A stretch of 40,207 nucleotides of DNA from contig DATLXU010000065.1 of NCBI GenBank assembly GCA_035575515.1, positions 1 through 40,207 of the forward strand, written 5' to 3'. The notes beneath the pieces are model-generated. The model did not search any database and was not told where the DNA came from. It saw only the letters and a list, made by a program, of their open reading frames with translations. The stretch comes from DATLXU01 sp035575515. GTDB taxonomy: Bacteria > Acidobacteriota > Blastocatellia > UBA7656. A program made the position numbers and the translations under genes. Shown in pieces: positions 15,700 to 24,100 of this stretch (position 1 is its first letter; every line of letters begins with the position of its first letter).

Positions 15700-16713
15700 A
15701 TGCGTAAGAAAGGATTATTGTTGGCAGCAGGCGCGGGCGCGCTGCTTACGGGTCGCGCGCTTGTGCGGCGGATCAATCAATACGATTTCCGCAGTCGCGT
15801 CGTTTTAATCACGGGCGGCTCGCGCGGGCTTGGGCTTGTTCTGGCGCGCGAGCTTGCCCGCGAAGGCGCGCGGCTCGCTCTGTGCGCTCGCGATGAAGAG
15901 GAACTTCTTCGCGCTCGCGATGATTTAATCTCGCGCGGAGCCGAAGCCTTCATCGTTGCCTGCGACGTGACAGACCGCGCGCAGGTTGAAGAGATGGTGA
16001 TCTCAGTTCAAGATCATTACGGCCAGATTGACGTGCTGATAAACAACGCGGGCGTGATTGAAGTGGGACCGATGGAAGTGATGACGCAACGCGATTACGA
16101 AGACGAGATGAAGACCCACTTCTGGGGACCTCTCTACGCGACGCTCGCGGTGCTTCCCGAAATGCGCCGCAAGCGCGAAGGGCGCATCGTCAACATCTCA
16201 TCAATCGGAGGCAAGATCAGCGTGCCGCACCTTTTGCCTTACAGCGCGAGCAAGTTTGCGCTTGTGGGTTTATCTGAAGGCTTGCGCGCTGAGCTTGCAA
16301 AAGACGGCATCGTCGTAACGACCGTTTGCCCAGGATTGATGCGCACGGGCAGCCCCATGAATGCCGATTTCAAAGGCCAGCACCGCGCAGAGTACGCGTG
16401 GTTTGTCATCAGCGATTCGCTTCCCTTAGCTTCGATGAGCGCCGAGCGCGCTGCTCGTCAAATCATCGCGGCCACGAAGCGCGGCGACGCTGAAGTCGTT
16501 TTGTCGGTGCAGGCAAAGATTGCAGCGCTGTTTCACGGAATCTTCCCGGGACTCACGGCTGACATTCTGGGCGTCGTGAATCAACTGTTGCCGAAAGCGG
16601 GCGGCATTGGGACCGAGCGCGCGAAAGGCAAAGAGAGTCAGACCGATCTCACACAATCGTGGCTTACCGCCTTGACTGAAAAGGCTGCGCGAGAGAATAA
16701 TGAGGTCCATTGA
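15700..16713 (+). CDS. Short-chain dehydrogenase/reductase with N-terminal membrane segment
   Basis: ATG 15700 is preceded by TTGGGAG. The 337-residue protein begins with a basic-hydrophobic segment (residues about 3-20) that could anchor it in the membrane. Then follows the classical SDR core: LITGGSRGLG (NAD(P)-binding TGxxxGxG), VLINNAG, the catalytic Ser in VNISSIGG and YSASK. An Arg directly after the glycine motif region and CARD after beta-2 favour NADPH, as an inference. The C-terminal 80 residues extend beyond the core and include helices typical of the DltE/YqjQ-like group. The substrate is unknown. It is alone on this strand between the exonuclease and TPR genes. Confidence 0.85.
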   Translation: MRKKGLLLAAGAGALLTGRALVRRINQYDFRSRVVLITGGSRGLGLVLARELAREGARLALCARDEEELLRARDDLISRGAEAFIVACDVTDRAQVEEMVISVQDHYGQIDVLINNAGVIEVGPMEVMTQRDYEDEMKTHFWGPLYATLAVLPEMRRKREGRIVNISSIGGKISVPHLLPYSASKFALVGLSEGLRAELAKDGIVVTTVCPGLMRTGSPMNADFKGQHRAEYAWFVISDSLPLASMSAERAARQIIAATKRGDAEVVLSVQAKIAALFHGIFPGLTADILGVVNQLLPKAGGIGTERAKGKESQTDLTQSWLTALTEKAARENNEVH

Positions 16714-16809
16714 GCAGAGTTCCTGACGAAACTTTGCGACTGTGGTTGCTGGGAAATCAAAGCAGTAACGACAAATCGAAGTAATAGCTCACTGGCTGGA
16801 GGTGAAGCT

Positions 16810-17397
16810 GTGAATCATCGCCGGGCATTCAAGGCAATGCTTGTAGCCCTCTCTTTAATCGCGCTTGCCGACCTTTCATCGGCCCGACAAAACCGACAGA
16901 ATCAATCCGAGTCTTTTTACGAGCAGGCCGTCGCGTATGCGAACGAGCATCGCTGGACGGAAGCGGTAGAGGCTTGCAAGCGCGCGATTCAAGCCCGCCG
17001 CGATTATCCCGAAGCGTATGATCGTCTGGGCGCGGCTTACACTTTTCTTGGCCGCTATCGAGACGCCGCCAAGGCGTTCAAGAAAGCCGTTGAGATCAAG
17101 CCTGATTACCTTGAAGCCGGTTTCCATCTTGGGTTGACTTACGAAAAGCTTGAGCGTTATGAAGAAGCCGTCGAGGCATACAAAGCTGTTACGAGAATAA
17201 AATCTGATCATGTTGAAGCGCGCTTGCGTCTGGCAAATTCATACCTGAAGTTGGGGAACAAAGGCATGGCGCTGCGCGAATATGATGCTTTGAAAAAGCT
17301 GGACCCCAACGTAGCTCGCCATTTATTCGAGCAAATCTATTTTCTCAAAGCGAATGAATCAAACGCGGCGAGTGAAGGCGAAGGCCTGATTCAATAG
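16810..17397 (+). CDS. Secreted or periplasmic tetratricopeptide-repeat protein
   Basis: GTG 16810 is the start, with GGAGGTGA at 16798-16805. The 195-residue protein has a signal-like N-terminus (residues 1-25). It then has about four TPR units: SFYEQAVAYANEHRWTEAVEACKRAIQ, PEAYDRLGAAYTFLGRYRDAAKAFKKAVEIKP, LEAGFHLGLTYEKLERYEEAVEAYKAVTRI and VEARLRLANSYLKLGNKGMALREYDALKKL. TPR arrays bind proteins; no partner is indicated by context. It converges with the LysR gene. Confidence 0.85.
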   Translation: MNHRRAFKAMLVALSLIALADLSSARQNRQNQSESFYEQAVAYANEHRWTEAVEACKRAIQARRDYPEAYDRLGAAYTFLGRYRDAAKAFKKAVEIKPDYLEAGFHLGLTYEKLERYEEAVEAYKAVTRIKSDHVEARLRLANSYLKLGNKGMALREYDALKKLDPNVARHLFEQIYFLKANESNAASEGEGLIQ

Positions 17398-17422
17398 CCG
17401 GCCCATCTTTCAATGTCATCTT

Positions 17423-17442
17423 TGCCTGTCTTCCCGCAGGCA
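17423..17442. terminator. Hairpin between convergent TPR and LysR genes
   Basis: TGCCTG (17423-17428) pairs with CAGGCA (17437-17442). It sits between the two convergent stop codons, but the following T-run is short, so it is either a weak terminator or another dispersed palindrome (compare GCAGGCA at 21111). Confidence 0.35.
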
Positions 17443-17472
17443 TTTAAAAGCCGCAATGTCGCCACTTTCTGC

Positions 17473-18426
17473 TCAGTTGACCACATCCGAAATAGATTTG
17501 TTCGCGCCAGAACCGGCAGATTGTTTAGCGCAGCTCAAACCTTCCTTTAACGAATCAATGACTTTCATAAAAGCCTGCGCGGCATGGGAATGAGCGTCCG
17601 TCGAACGGCGAACAACCCAAAGCGTTCGCTCGTGGCGAAAGCCTTCGACCGGCACAACAACCAGCTCGCCTCGCTCTACTTCTTCCTCGACGCACATCAA
17701 TGGCGCGAATGCCAATCCGAGATTCATGGCGACGAATCTCTTTATCGTTTCGATAGTGCCAATTTCTATAGTTATGTTGAGCGGCGTTTGAAACCGGCGA
17801 AAAGTCTCTATCACCTTTTCGCGCGACGGCGAGCGGACATTGTGCGCTATGAAGCTCTCGGCTCCGAGGTCTCTTATGTGAACGCGCTCGCGGGTGGCAA
17901 TCTCATGCTGCGGGCTTGCAATCAGCACAAGCTCATCGCGCAGGATGGGAGTCGCTTCGAGATCATTATCATCCGGCAGGAACGATAGTATGGCAAAATC
18001 GAGATTGCGCTGCCTCAACTCGTTGGGCAGCTTCGCTGAGAGATGGCGAAAGACTTCTATCTTTATTTTTGGGTAACGCTCGCGGAATTCAAGAATCAAT
18101 CTTGGCAAGAGATAAAGACAGGTGCTTTCGTTTGCGCCTATGCGGATGCGACCGCTTTGCAGGTTGTGCAATTGCTCAAGGGCAGCCATCGCCTCGTCTC
18201 GCAGGTTCAAAAGGCGCTTCGCGTAATCGAACAGAATCTGGCCCGTGTCGGTCAGCGTCAGGGCATTGCGATTGGAGCGGTCGAATAGCAACGCGCCGAT
18301 CTCCTGTTCGAGCTTGCGCAAAGCCATGCTCACAGCAGGCTGGGTGCGCAACACTCGCTCGGCAGCCCTGTGAGAGCTGCCTTCCTCAACCATAGCTACA
18401 AACATTTCAAGCTGCATTAGTTCCAT
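17473..18426 (-). CDS. LysR-family transcriptional regulator
   Basis: A 317-residue LysR regulator. The N-terminal winged HTH (MELMQLEMFVAMVEEGSSHRAAERVLRTQPAVSMALRKLEQEIGALLFDR) is complete, followed by a linker helix and two Rossmann-like effector domains (about 90-295, with LVLIASPQHEIATR and LGLAFAPL). ATG 18426 is preceded by CGGAGGAAATAG. It starts 27 bases after ilvE on the same strand and is the last gene of the branched-chain amino acid cluster, so it may respond to a pathway metabolite. Its target promoters are not shown by the sequence. Confidence 0.88.
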   Translation of the reverse strand: MELMQLEMFVAMVEEGSSHRAAERVLRTQPAVSMALRKLEQEIGALLFDRSNRNALTLTDTGQILFDYAKRLLNLRDEAMAALEQLHNLQSGRIRIGANESTCLYLLPRLILEFRERYPKIKIEVFRHLSAKLPNELRQRNLDFAILSFLPDDNDLEATPILRDELVLIASPQHEIATRERVHIRDLGAESFIAHNVRSPSREKVIETFRRFQTPLNITIEIGTIETIKRFVAMNLGLAFAPLMCVEEEVERGELVVVPVEGFRHERTLWVVRRSTDAHSHAAQAFMKVIDSLKEGLSCAKQSAGSGANKSISDVVN

Positions 18427-18453
18427 AGCTATTTCCTCCGCTTAAAGCGCGAA

Positions 18454-19407
18454 CTATCTCAAAAGAACGGCCTCGGCTGGCTGTCGAGCGACAAAGTGCA
18501 GCCAGTCGCCGTATCGCGCGTCGCGCCCCTTCGTTGCAGCAAAAAAGACCTGCTGAATCCTTTCTGTAACAGGCCCGCGCGAGCCTCTTCCAATTTGCGC
18601 GCCATCCACTTCGCGAATCGGCGTCACCTCTGCCGCCGTTCCTGTAAAAAACGCTTCATCAGCCGAGAGCAAATCTTCAAGCCGCAACATCGCAACCTCG
18701 ACTTCATAGCCAAGGTCGCGAGCGATGCGAATCACGGCGTCGCGCGTGACGCCAAGCAAAATTGAAGACCGCTCGTCGTTGGTCCACAGCCGATTGCCGC
18801 GAACTATGAATAGATTCTCGCCTGATCCCTCGGCGATGTTTCCACTGGCATCGAGCAGCAACGCCTCATCATAACCCAATCCGATGGCTTCTCGCGCGGC
18901 GAGCATCGAGTTCAGATACCCGCCGCAAGCTTTAGCAACAGTCGGCATCATCCGTGAATGAAACTTTGCCCAGGATGAAACCGTCACGCGAACGCCTCGC
19001 TTCAGCCCTTCATCACCCAGATAAGCCGACCATGGCCACGCCAGAATCGCCACCTCTGCGGGACAGTCGCGCGGGTGCACGCCGAGACTTGAGCTGCCGA
19101 GATAGCAGATTGGCCGCACATAACAACTGCTGAAGCCGTTGCGAATAATAACTTCGCCCACCGCTTCTTCAACCTCGACCCGCGTGAACGGGATGTCAAT
19201 GCCGTAGAATTCCGCTGACAGGTAGAAGCGATCAAGGTGCGCATCCATGCGAAAGACAGCCGGGCCATCATCCGTATCGTAGCAACGCATCCCTTCAAAC
19301 ACTCCGCTTCCGTAGTGCAACGCATGCGCAGAGACATGCACAGTCGCATCGCGCCAATCCACGATCTCGCCATTCATCCATATCCATTTCGATTGATCGA
19401 ACGACAC
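18454..19407 (-). CDS. ilvE: Branched-chain amino acid aminotransferase
   Basis: PLP fold-type IV transaminase that converts the 2-oxo acids of Val, Ile and Leu into the amino acids with glutamate as donor. The 317 residues contain WMNGEIVDWRDATVHV, ALHYGSGVFEGMRCY, Lys159 in VAKACGGYLNS (the PLP Schiff-base lysine, at the same number as in E. coli IlvE), EGSGENLFIV and FFTGTAAEVTPI. The start is GTG 19407, with GGAGGTGA just upstream; the TGA of that ribosome site is itself the stop codon of cimA (19413-19411). Translation of the two genes is therefore tightly linked. Confidence 0.95.
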   Translation of the reverse strand: MSFDQSKWIWMNGEIVDWRDATVHVSAHALHYGSGVFEGMRCYDTDDGPAVFRMDAHLDRFYLSAEFYGIDIPFTRVEVEEAVGEVIIRNGFSSCYVRPICYLGSSSLGVHPRDCPAEVAILAWPWSAYLGDEGLKRGVRVTVSSWAKFHSRMMPTVAKACGGYLNSMLAAREAIGLGYDEALLLDASGNIAEGSGENLFIVRGNRLWTNDERSSILLGVTRDAVIRIARDLGYEVEVAMLRLEDLLSADEAFFTGTAAEVTPIREVDGAQIGRGSRGPVTERIQQVFFAATKGRDARYGDWLHFVARQPAEAVLLR

Positions 19408-19410
19408 TCG

Positions 19411-21084
19411 TCACCTCCATTCGGGGGTCAGGCATCGGGGATCAATTGCCAAGGCTGATTCCGAAACAGGTGTTTCACCGGAGTATAGATTCGCTTCTTC
19501 CCTGACACCCGACCCCTGACCCCTGATCCCTGCCTTGTGCAGCTTGTAGTTGATAGCATCGGCAAGCGCCTGCCAGCTTGCTTCAAGAATGTTTGTTGAT
19601 ACGCCGAGCGTGCTCCACGATTCCTGCTTATCGCAACTTTGAATCAGCACGTGAACTTTCGCGGCTGTCGCCTTATCGGCGTCCAGCACGCGAACTTTAT
19701 AATCGGTCAGATGCACTTCGCTCAGGCACTCAAACTCATCTCGCAGGGCAAGCCTCAAAGCGCAATCGAGCGCGTGAACCGGGCCGCAGCCTGCGGCTGT
19801 AGCCTCTTTCGTCTGGCCGCCCACTCCGACTCGCACAGTCGCCTTCGATGTAATCTCGCCGCCAACGTTGCGTTCGACAGCGACGCTGTAACTTTCAAGG
19901 CTGAAGAACTCGCTGTAGCTTCCAGTAGCTTCTTCGAGCAGAAGTCTGAACGACGCTTCGGCGGCTTCGAATTTAAAGCCCTGATGCTCAAGCTCCTTGA
20001 TTCGACGAACGACCGGCTGCAAACGGCTTTCGCTTCCACTGAGGTCAACACCCATCTCCGCCGCTTTGTATAAAATGTTGCTCTTGCCCGAAAGGTCTGA
20101 AATCAGAACGCGGCGGCTGTTGCCCGTCAATTCAGGCTCGACGTGCTCATAAGTCGCCGGGTCGCGCATGACCGCGCTCACGTGCACGCCGCCCTTGTGC
20201 GCAAACGCGCTGCGACCGACGAAGGGGAGGTCGCTGCGGTGCGGCAGGTTTGCAAGCTCAGCGACGAAGCGCGACGCCTGCGTGAGATGCGCGAGCCGAT
20301 TGCGCCCTATGGTTTCATAGCCGAGCTTTAGTTCAAGAACAGAGATCACCGAGCAGAGGTTCGCGTTGCCGCATCGTTCGCCGTAACCGTTCATCGTCCC
20401 CTGCACCTGCCGCGCTCCGCATTCGACCGCAGCGATCGAATTGGCGACCGCGAGGTCTGAATCGTTGTGAGCGTGAATGCCGAGCGGCGCGCCGATTGAT
20501 CTCCTGACCCTCGCAATCACTTCTGTGAGGCGAGAAGTCAGGGTGCCGCCGTTTGTGTCACACAGCACAACGAAGTCGGCTCCGCCGCTTGTGGCCGCAA
20601 CGAGCGTTTCAATCGCGTAATCGGGATTGGCTTTGAAACCATCGAAGAAGTGCTCAGCGTCATAAATAACCTCGCGCCCCTTCGATTTCAGATAAGCGAC
20701 CGAGGCCGCAATTAATTCGAGATTCTGTTCAAGAGTGATGCCCAAAGCTTTAGCGACGTGCAGGTCCCAGGTCTTGCCAAAAATGGTGACGACGGGCGTT
20801 TCAGCTTCAAGCAACGCGCGCAGGTTTGGATCGGTTTCAGCCTGATTGCGCGGATGGCAGGTGCTGCCGAACGCGGCGAGCTTCGCATGGTCGAATCGAA
20901 TGTGGCGCGCTAGCTCAAAGAACTCCGCGTCTTTTACATTCGAGCCGGGCCAGCCGCCTTCGATGTAATCAATGCCCAGTTCGTCGAGCTTGCGCGCTAT
21001 CATCAGCTTGTCTTCAACGGAAAACGCAACGCTTTCGCCCTGCGTGCCGTCCCTCAACGTCGTGTCGTATATCTTCACTTTCAT
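19411..21084 (-). CDS. cimA: Citramalate synthase with repeat-derived C-terminal tail
   Basis: Condenses pyruvate and acetyl-CoA to (R)-citramalate, the threonine-independent route to 2-oxobutanoate and isoleucine. The start is ATG 21084 (MKVKIYDTTLRDG; AAAGG upstream). Residues 1-330 are the HMGL-like barrel with IYDTTLRDGTQGESV, the metal-binding HAHND and NGYGERCGN; the region from about 400 is the LeuA-type regulatory dimer domain. The variant GTQGESVAFSVEDK and WPGSN favours CimA over LeuA. The normal family end is near DAINYKLHKAG. The last 38 residues (beginning IRGQGSGVREEA, ending CLTPEWR) are encoded by the dispersed repeat at 19423-19534 and look acquired. Confidence 0.92.
   Translation of the reverse strand: MKVKIYDTTLRDGTQGESVAFSVEDKLMIARKLDELGIDYIEGGWPGSNVKDAEFFELARHIRFDHAKLAAFGSTCHPRNQAETDPNLRALLEAETPVVTIFGKTWDLHVAKALGITLEQNLELIAASVAYLKSKGREVIYDAEHFFDGFKANPDYAIETLVAATSGGADFVVLCDTNGGTLTSRLTEVIARVRRSIGAPLGIHAHNDSDLAVANSIAAVECGARQVQGTMNGYGERCGNANLCSVISVLELKLGYETIGRNRLAHLTQASRFVAELANLPHRSDLPFVGRSAFAHKGGVHVSAVMRDPATYEHVEPELTGNSRRVLISDLSGKSNILYKAAEMGVDLSGSESRLQPVVRRIKELEHQGFKFEAAEASFRLLLEEATGSYSEFFSLESYSVAVERNVGGEITSKATVRVGVGGQTKEATAAGCGPVHALDCALRLALRDEFECLSEVHLTDYKVRVLDADKATAAKVHVLIQSCDKQESWSTLGVSTNILEASWQALADAINYKLHKAGIRGQGSGVREEANLYSGETPVSESALAIDPRCLTPEWR
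19423..19534. repeat. Dispersed repeat (GGGGTCAGG / CCTGACCCC type) inside the cimA 3' end
   Basis: GGGGGTCAGGCATCGGGGAT (19424-19443) faces the tandem run GACCCCTGACCCCTGATCCC (19511-19530) in inverted order. The same GGGTCAGGG/CCCTGACCCC motif occurs in the cupin-ilvD gap (27526-27633). Here it is translated as the cimA tail. Confidence 0.65.
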
Positions 21085-21110
21085 AAAAAGTTGCCTTTCC
21101 ATCTGGGGGC

Positions 21111-21128
21111 GCAGGCATACTTGCCTGC
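21111..21128. repeat. Palindrome GCAGGCA-tact-TGCCTGC in the gltB-cimA gap
   Basis: A seven-bp perfect stem with a four-base loop. It fills the 91-base gap between gltB and cimA together with a C-rich flank, and lies 30 bases before the cimA start on the minus strand. It may stabilise or process the message, or simply be a mobile palindrome. Confidence 0.6.
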
Positions 21129-21175
21129 AGGTTTTCATGTAAGACCGCCCCAGCTATATGCCTTCGCAATTCGCT

Positions 21176-24100
21176 CTAATGAGACGCAGAAACAATGACC
21201 TCAACTGAATCTGCTCCCGCAGGTTCCTGCATAACTGGCTTTTCGCACGCAGAAGCTTTTCTCATCTCCGCTTCAAGCAACGCTCCCTGTGTGACCACTT
21301 TCCAGAAGCGCGGCAGGTATTCATTCCAATGCCACAGCACCTCGCGGGCGCGGAGACTCCCCGTCAATTCGTAGTGGCGCTCAACGAGCGAGCGGAGCGC
21401 CTGCTCGTCGTGCTCGCTGCTGATGGATTCAAGCTTGATGTGCTCGTGGTTGCAGTTTCGTTGAAAGCTAGCTTCGCAATCTAAAACGAAAGCCGCGCCG
21501 CCGGTCATGCCTGCGGCAAAGTTGCGGCCCACGCTTCCGAGAACAACGACAGTGCCTGCCGTCATGTACTCGCAGCCGTGGTCTCCAACGCCTTCGACGA
21601 CAGCCGCGCCGCCGCTGTTTCGCACGCAGAATCGCTCGCCCGCGCGCCCCGCTGCAAACAGCGAGCCGCCCGTGGCCCCGTACATCACTGTGTTTCCGAT
21701 GATGACGTTTTCAGACCAGTCGTATTGCGCGTCATCGGGCGGGCGAATGATTATCTCGCCGCCGCCCATCGCTTTTCCTACGTAGTCATTCGCCTCGCCG
21801 ATTAAAGTGAGCCTCATGCCTTGAACCGCGAATGCGCCGAAGCTCTGGCCCGCCGAGCCGTGAAATGTGAGGTCAACGGTCGCATTCTTGAGACCGGCGG
21901 CTCGAAAGCGTCGAGCAATCTCGCCCGCAACCTTCGCGCCGACAGCTCGATTTGTGTTTTTGATTCTGTAGGTGAGCGCCACTCGTCTCCCCTCCGCGAT
22001 TGCGCGCGAAGCGTCTTTGAGAATCTGATCGTCGAGCGAAGCCTCTGCTTGAAAATCGCGCAGATCGTTTTCTGAAGCAAATCTCGACAGCTTGTGGGGG
22101 CGAATCTCTGTGGTCGCCCCTGATTGCGGAGCTTGCGCCTCGCCGGTCAGGGGCGGGTCTCCGTGCCCGACCCTACAAATTGTGGCAGTCAATTCCTGAC
22201 TTTCTTGTCTGTGTGCTTGTCCAGCTTGAGCGATTATGGGAAGCAGATCGAGCTTCACGCCTTTAGGCAATCGCGCATCTCGCTTCTCCATCAGCAAATC
22301 GCTTCGACCAACAATCTCGTCAATCGAGCGAGCGCCGAGACTCGCAAGCACGCGGCGGACTTCTTCCGCAAGCGATGTGAAATAATTGATTATCATCTCA
22401 GGCCTGCCGCGAAACTTTTCGCGCAGATGCTGAGCTTGAGTGGCGATGCCGACAGGACAGGTGTTGAGATGGCACTGGCGAGCCATCACGCATCCGAGCG
22501 CAACAAGCGCCGAGGTTGCGAACCCGAATTCGTCAGCGCCCAGCATCGCTGCAATAACTACATCCCGGCCCGATTTCAATCCGCCGTCCACGCGCAATCG
22601 CACGCGCTGGCGCAGCCCGTTCATCACAAGCACCTGCTCGGTTTCTGCAAGTCCAAGCTCCCACGGCGAGCCGACGTTTTTTATCGAGCCGAGCGGCGAT
22701 GCGCCTGTGCCTCCGTCGTGGCCTGAAATGTGAATTGTATCTGCGTGAGCTTTGGCGACTCCGGCAGCGACCGTTCCAACTCCCGCCTCTGAGACGAGCT
22801 TGACCGCAACTCGAGCGCGAGGATTGACCTGTTTGAGATCGTAAATAAGCTGCGCAAGGTCTTCGATTGAATAGATGTCGTGATGAGGCGGCGGCGAAAT
22901 CAATGTCACGCCCGGAACCGAGTGACGAATCGCAGCAATCTCGGCTGATACCTTGTGGCCGGGCAGTTGGCCGCCCTCGCCGGGCTTGGAGCCTTGCGAG
23001 ATTTTTATCTCAAGCTCGTCAGCCGAAACAAGGTACTGCGGGGTCACGCCGAAGCGGCCCGACGCCACCTGCTTGATGCGGCTGTTTGACGAGTCGCCAT
23101 TTGCGCTCCTGTGATAGCGCGCAGGGTCTTCGCCGCCTTCGCCGCTGTTGCTCTTCGCTCCCAGCCTATTCATAGCGATGGCGACCGTCTCATGAGCTTC
23201 GCGCGAAAGCGCGCCGTGAGACATGCCCGAAGTGGAGAAGCGGCGGGCTATCGCTTCGGCAGGCTCCACTTCATCGAGCCGGATTGGTTGAGACGGGCGA
23301 AACTCCAGCAGGTCGCGCAGCGTCGCGGGCGGGCGATTTTCAATCTGCTCGCGATACTGCTCGTACTGGCTGCGGTCACCGTTTTTCACAGCCTTGTGCA
23401 GCGCGCGAAAGACTGCGGGGTTGAAAGCGTGAAACTCTCCCCCTGTGCGATAGCGATAATACCCCGCGTCTTCAAGCTCGGGTTTCTCTTTCGAATCAAA
23501 AGCTGACTCGTGAAAGCTGAGCACGTCGCGCGTGATCTCACGAAGCCCCACCCCGCCCACTCGCGCGGGCGTGCCTGTGAAGTACTTCTCGACCAACTGG
23601 CTGTCGAGTCCAATTGCTTCAAAGACCTGTGCGCCGCAATAACTGGCAACCGTGGCGATGCCCATCTTCGACATGATCTTGAGCAGTCCGTTTTCAACCG
23701 CTGTCTTATAATTTCTGAGCGCGCCCGCGACGCTCATGCCGCGACGGCTCATTTCGTGCGCGACAATTTCAAACGCGAGATATGGATTAACGGCGTTTGC
23801 GCCATAGCCAATCAAGCAAGCATAGTGATGGTCTTCTCTCGCCTCGCCCGTTTCAGCGACAAGGCTCACGCGCATTCGCTTCCCTTCGCGTATGAGGTGA
23901 TGATGGACTGCGGCAACGGCGAGCAGCATCGGGATCGGCGCTTGAAAATGGCTCACGCCCCTGTCGCTCAGTATCAAGATCGAATGGCCCTCTTCCACTG
24001 CCGCGCTTGCCTGCTCGCACAATGCGTCGAGAATTTTTTCAAGATGCTGGTCGCCTCCGCGCCTGCCATAAAGCGTCGCCAGAGTCACAGACGTAAAGCC

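Noticed and set aside
22098..22178. Intein or domain insertion in gltB
   Set aside because: Only about 30 residues with nucleotide-level palindromes; far too short for an intein and without splicing motifs.
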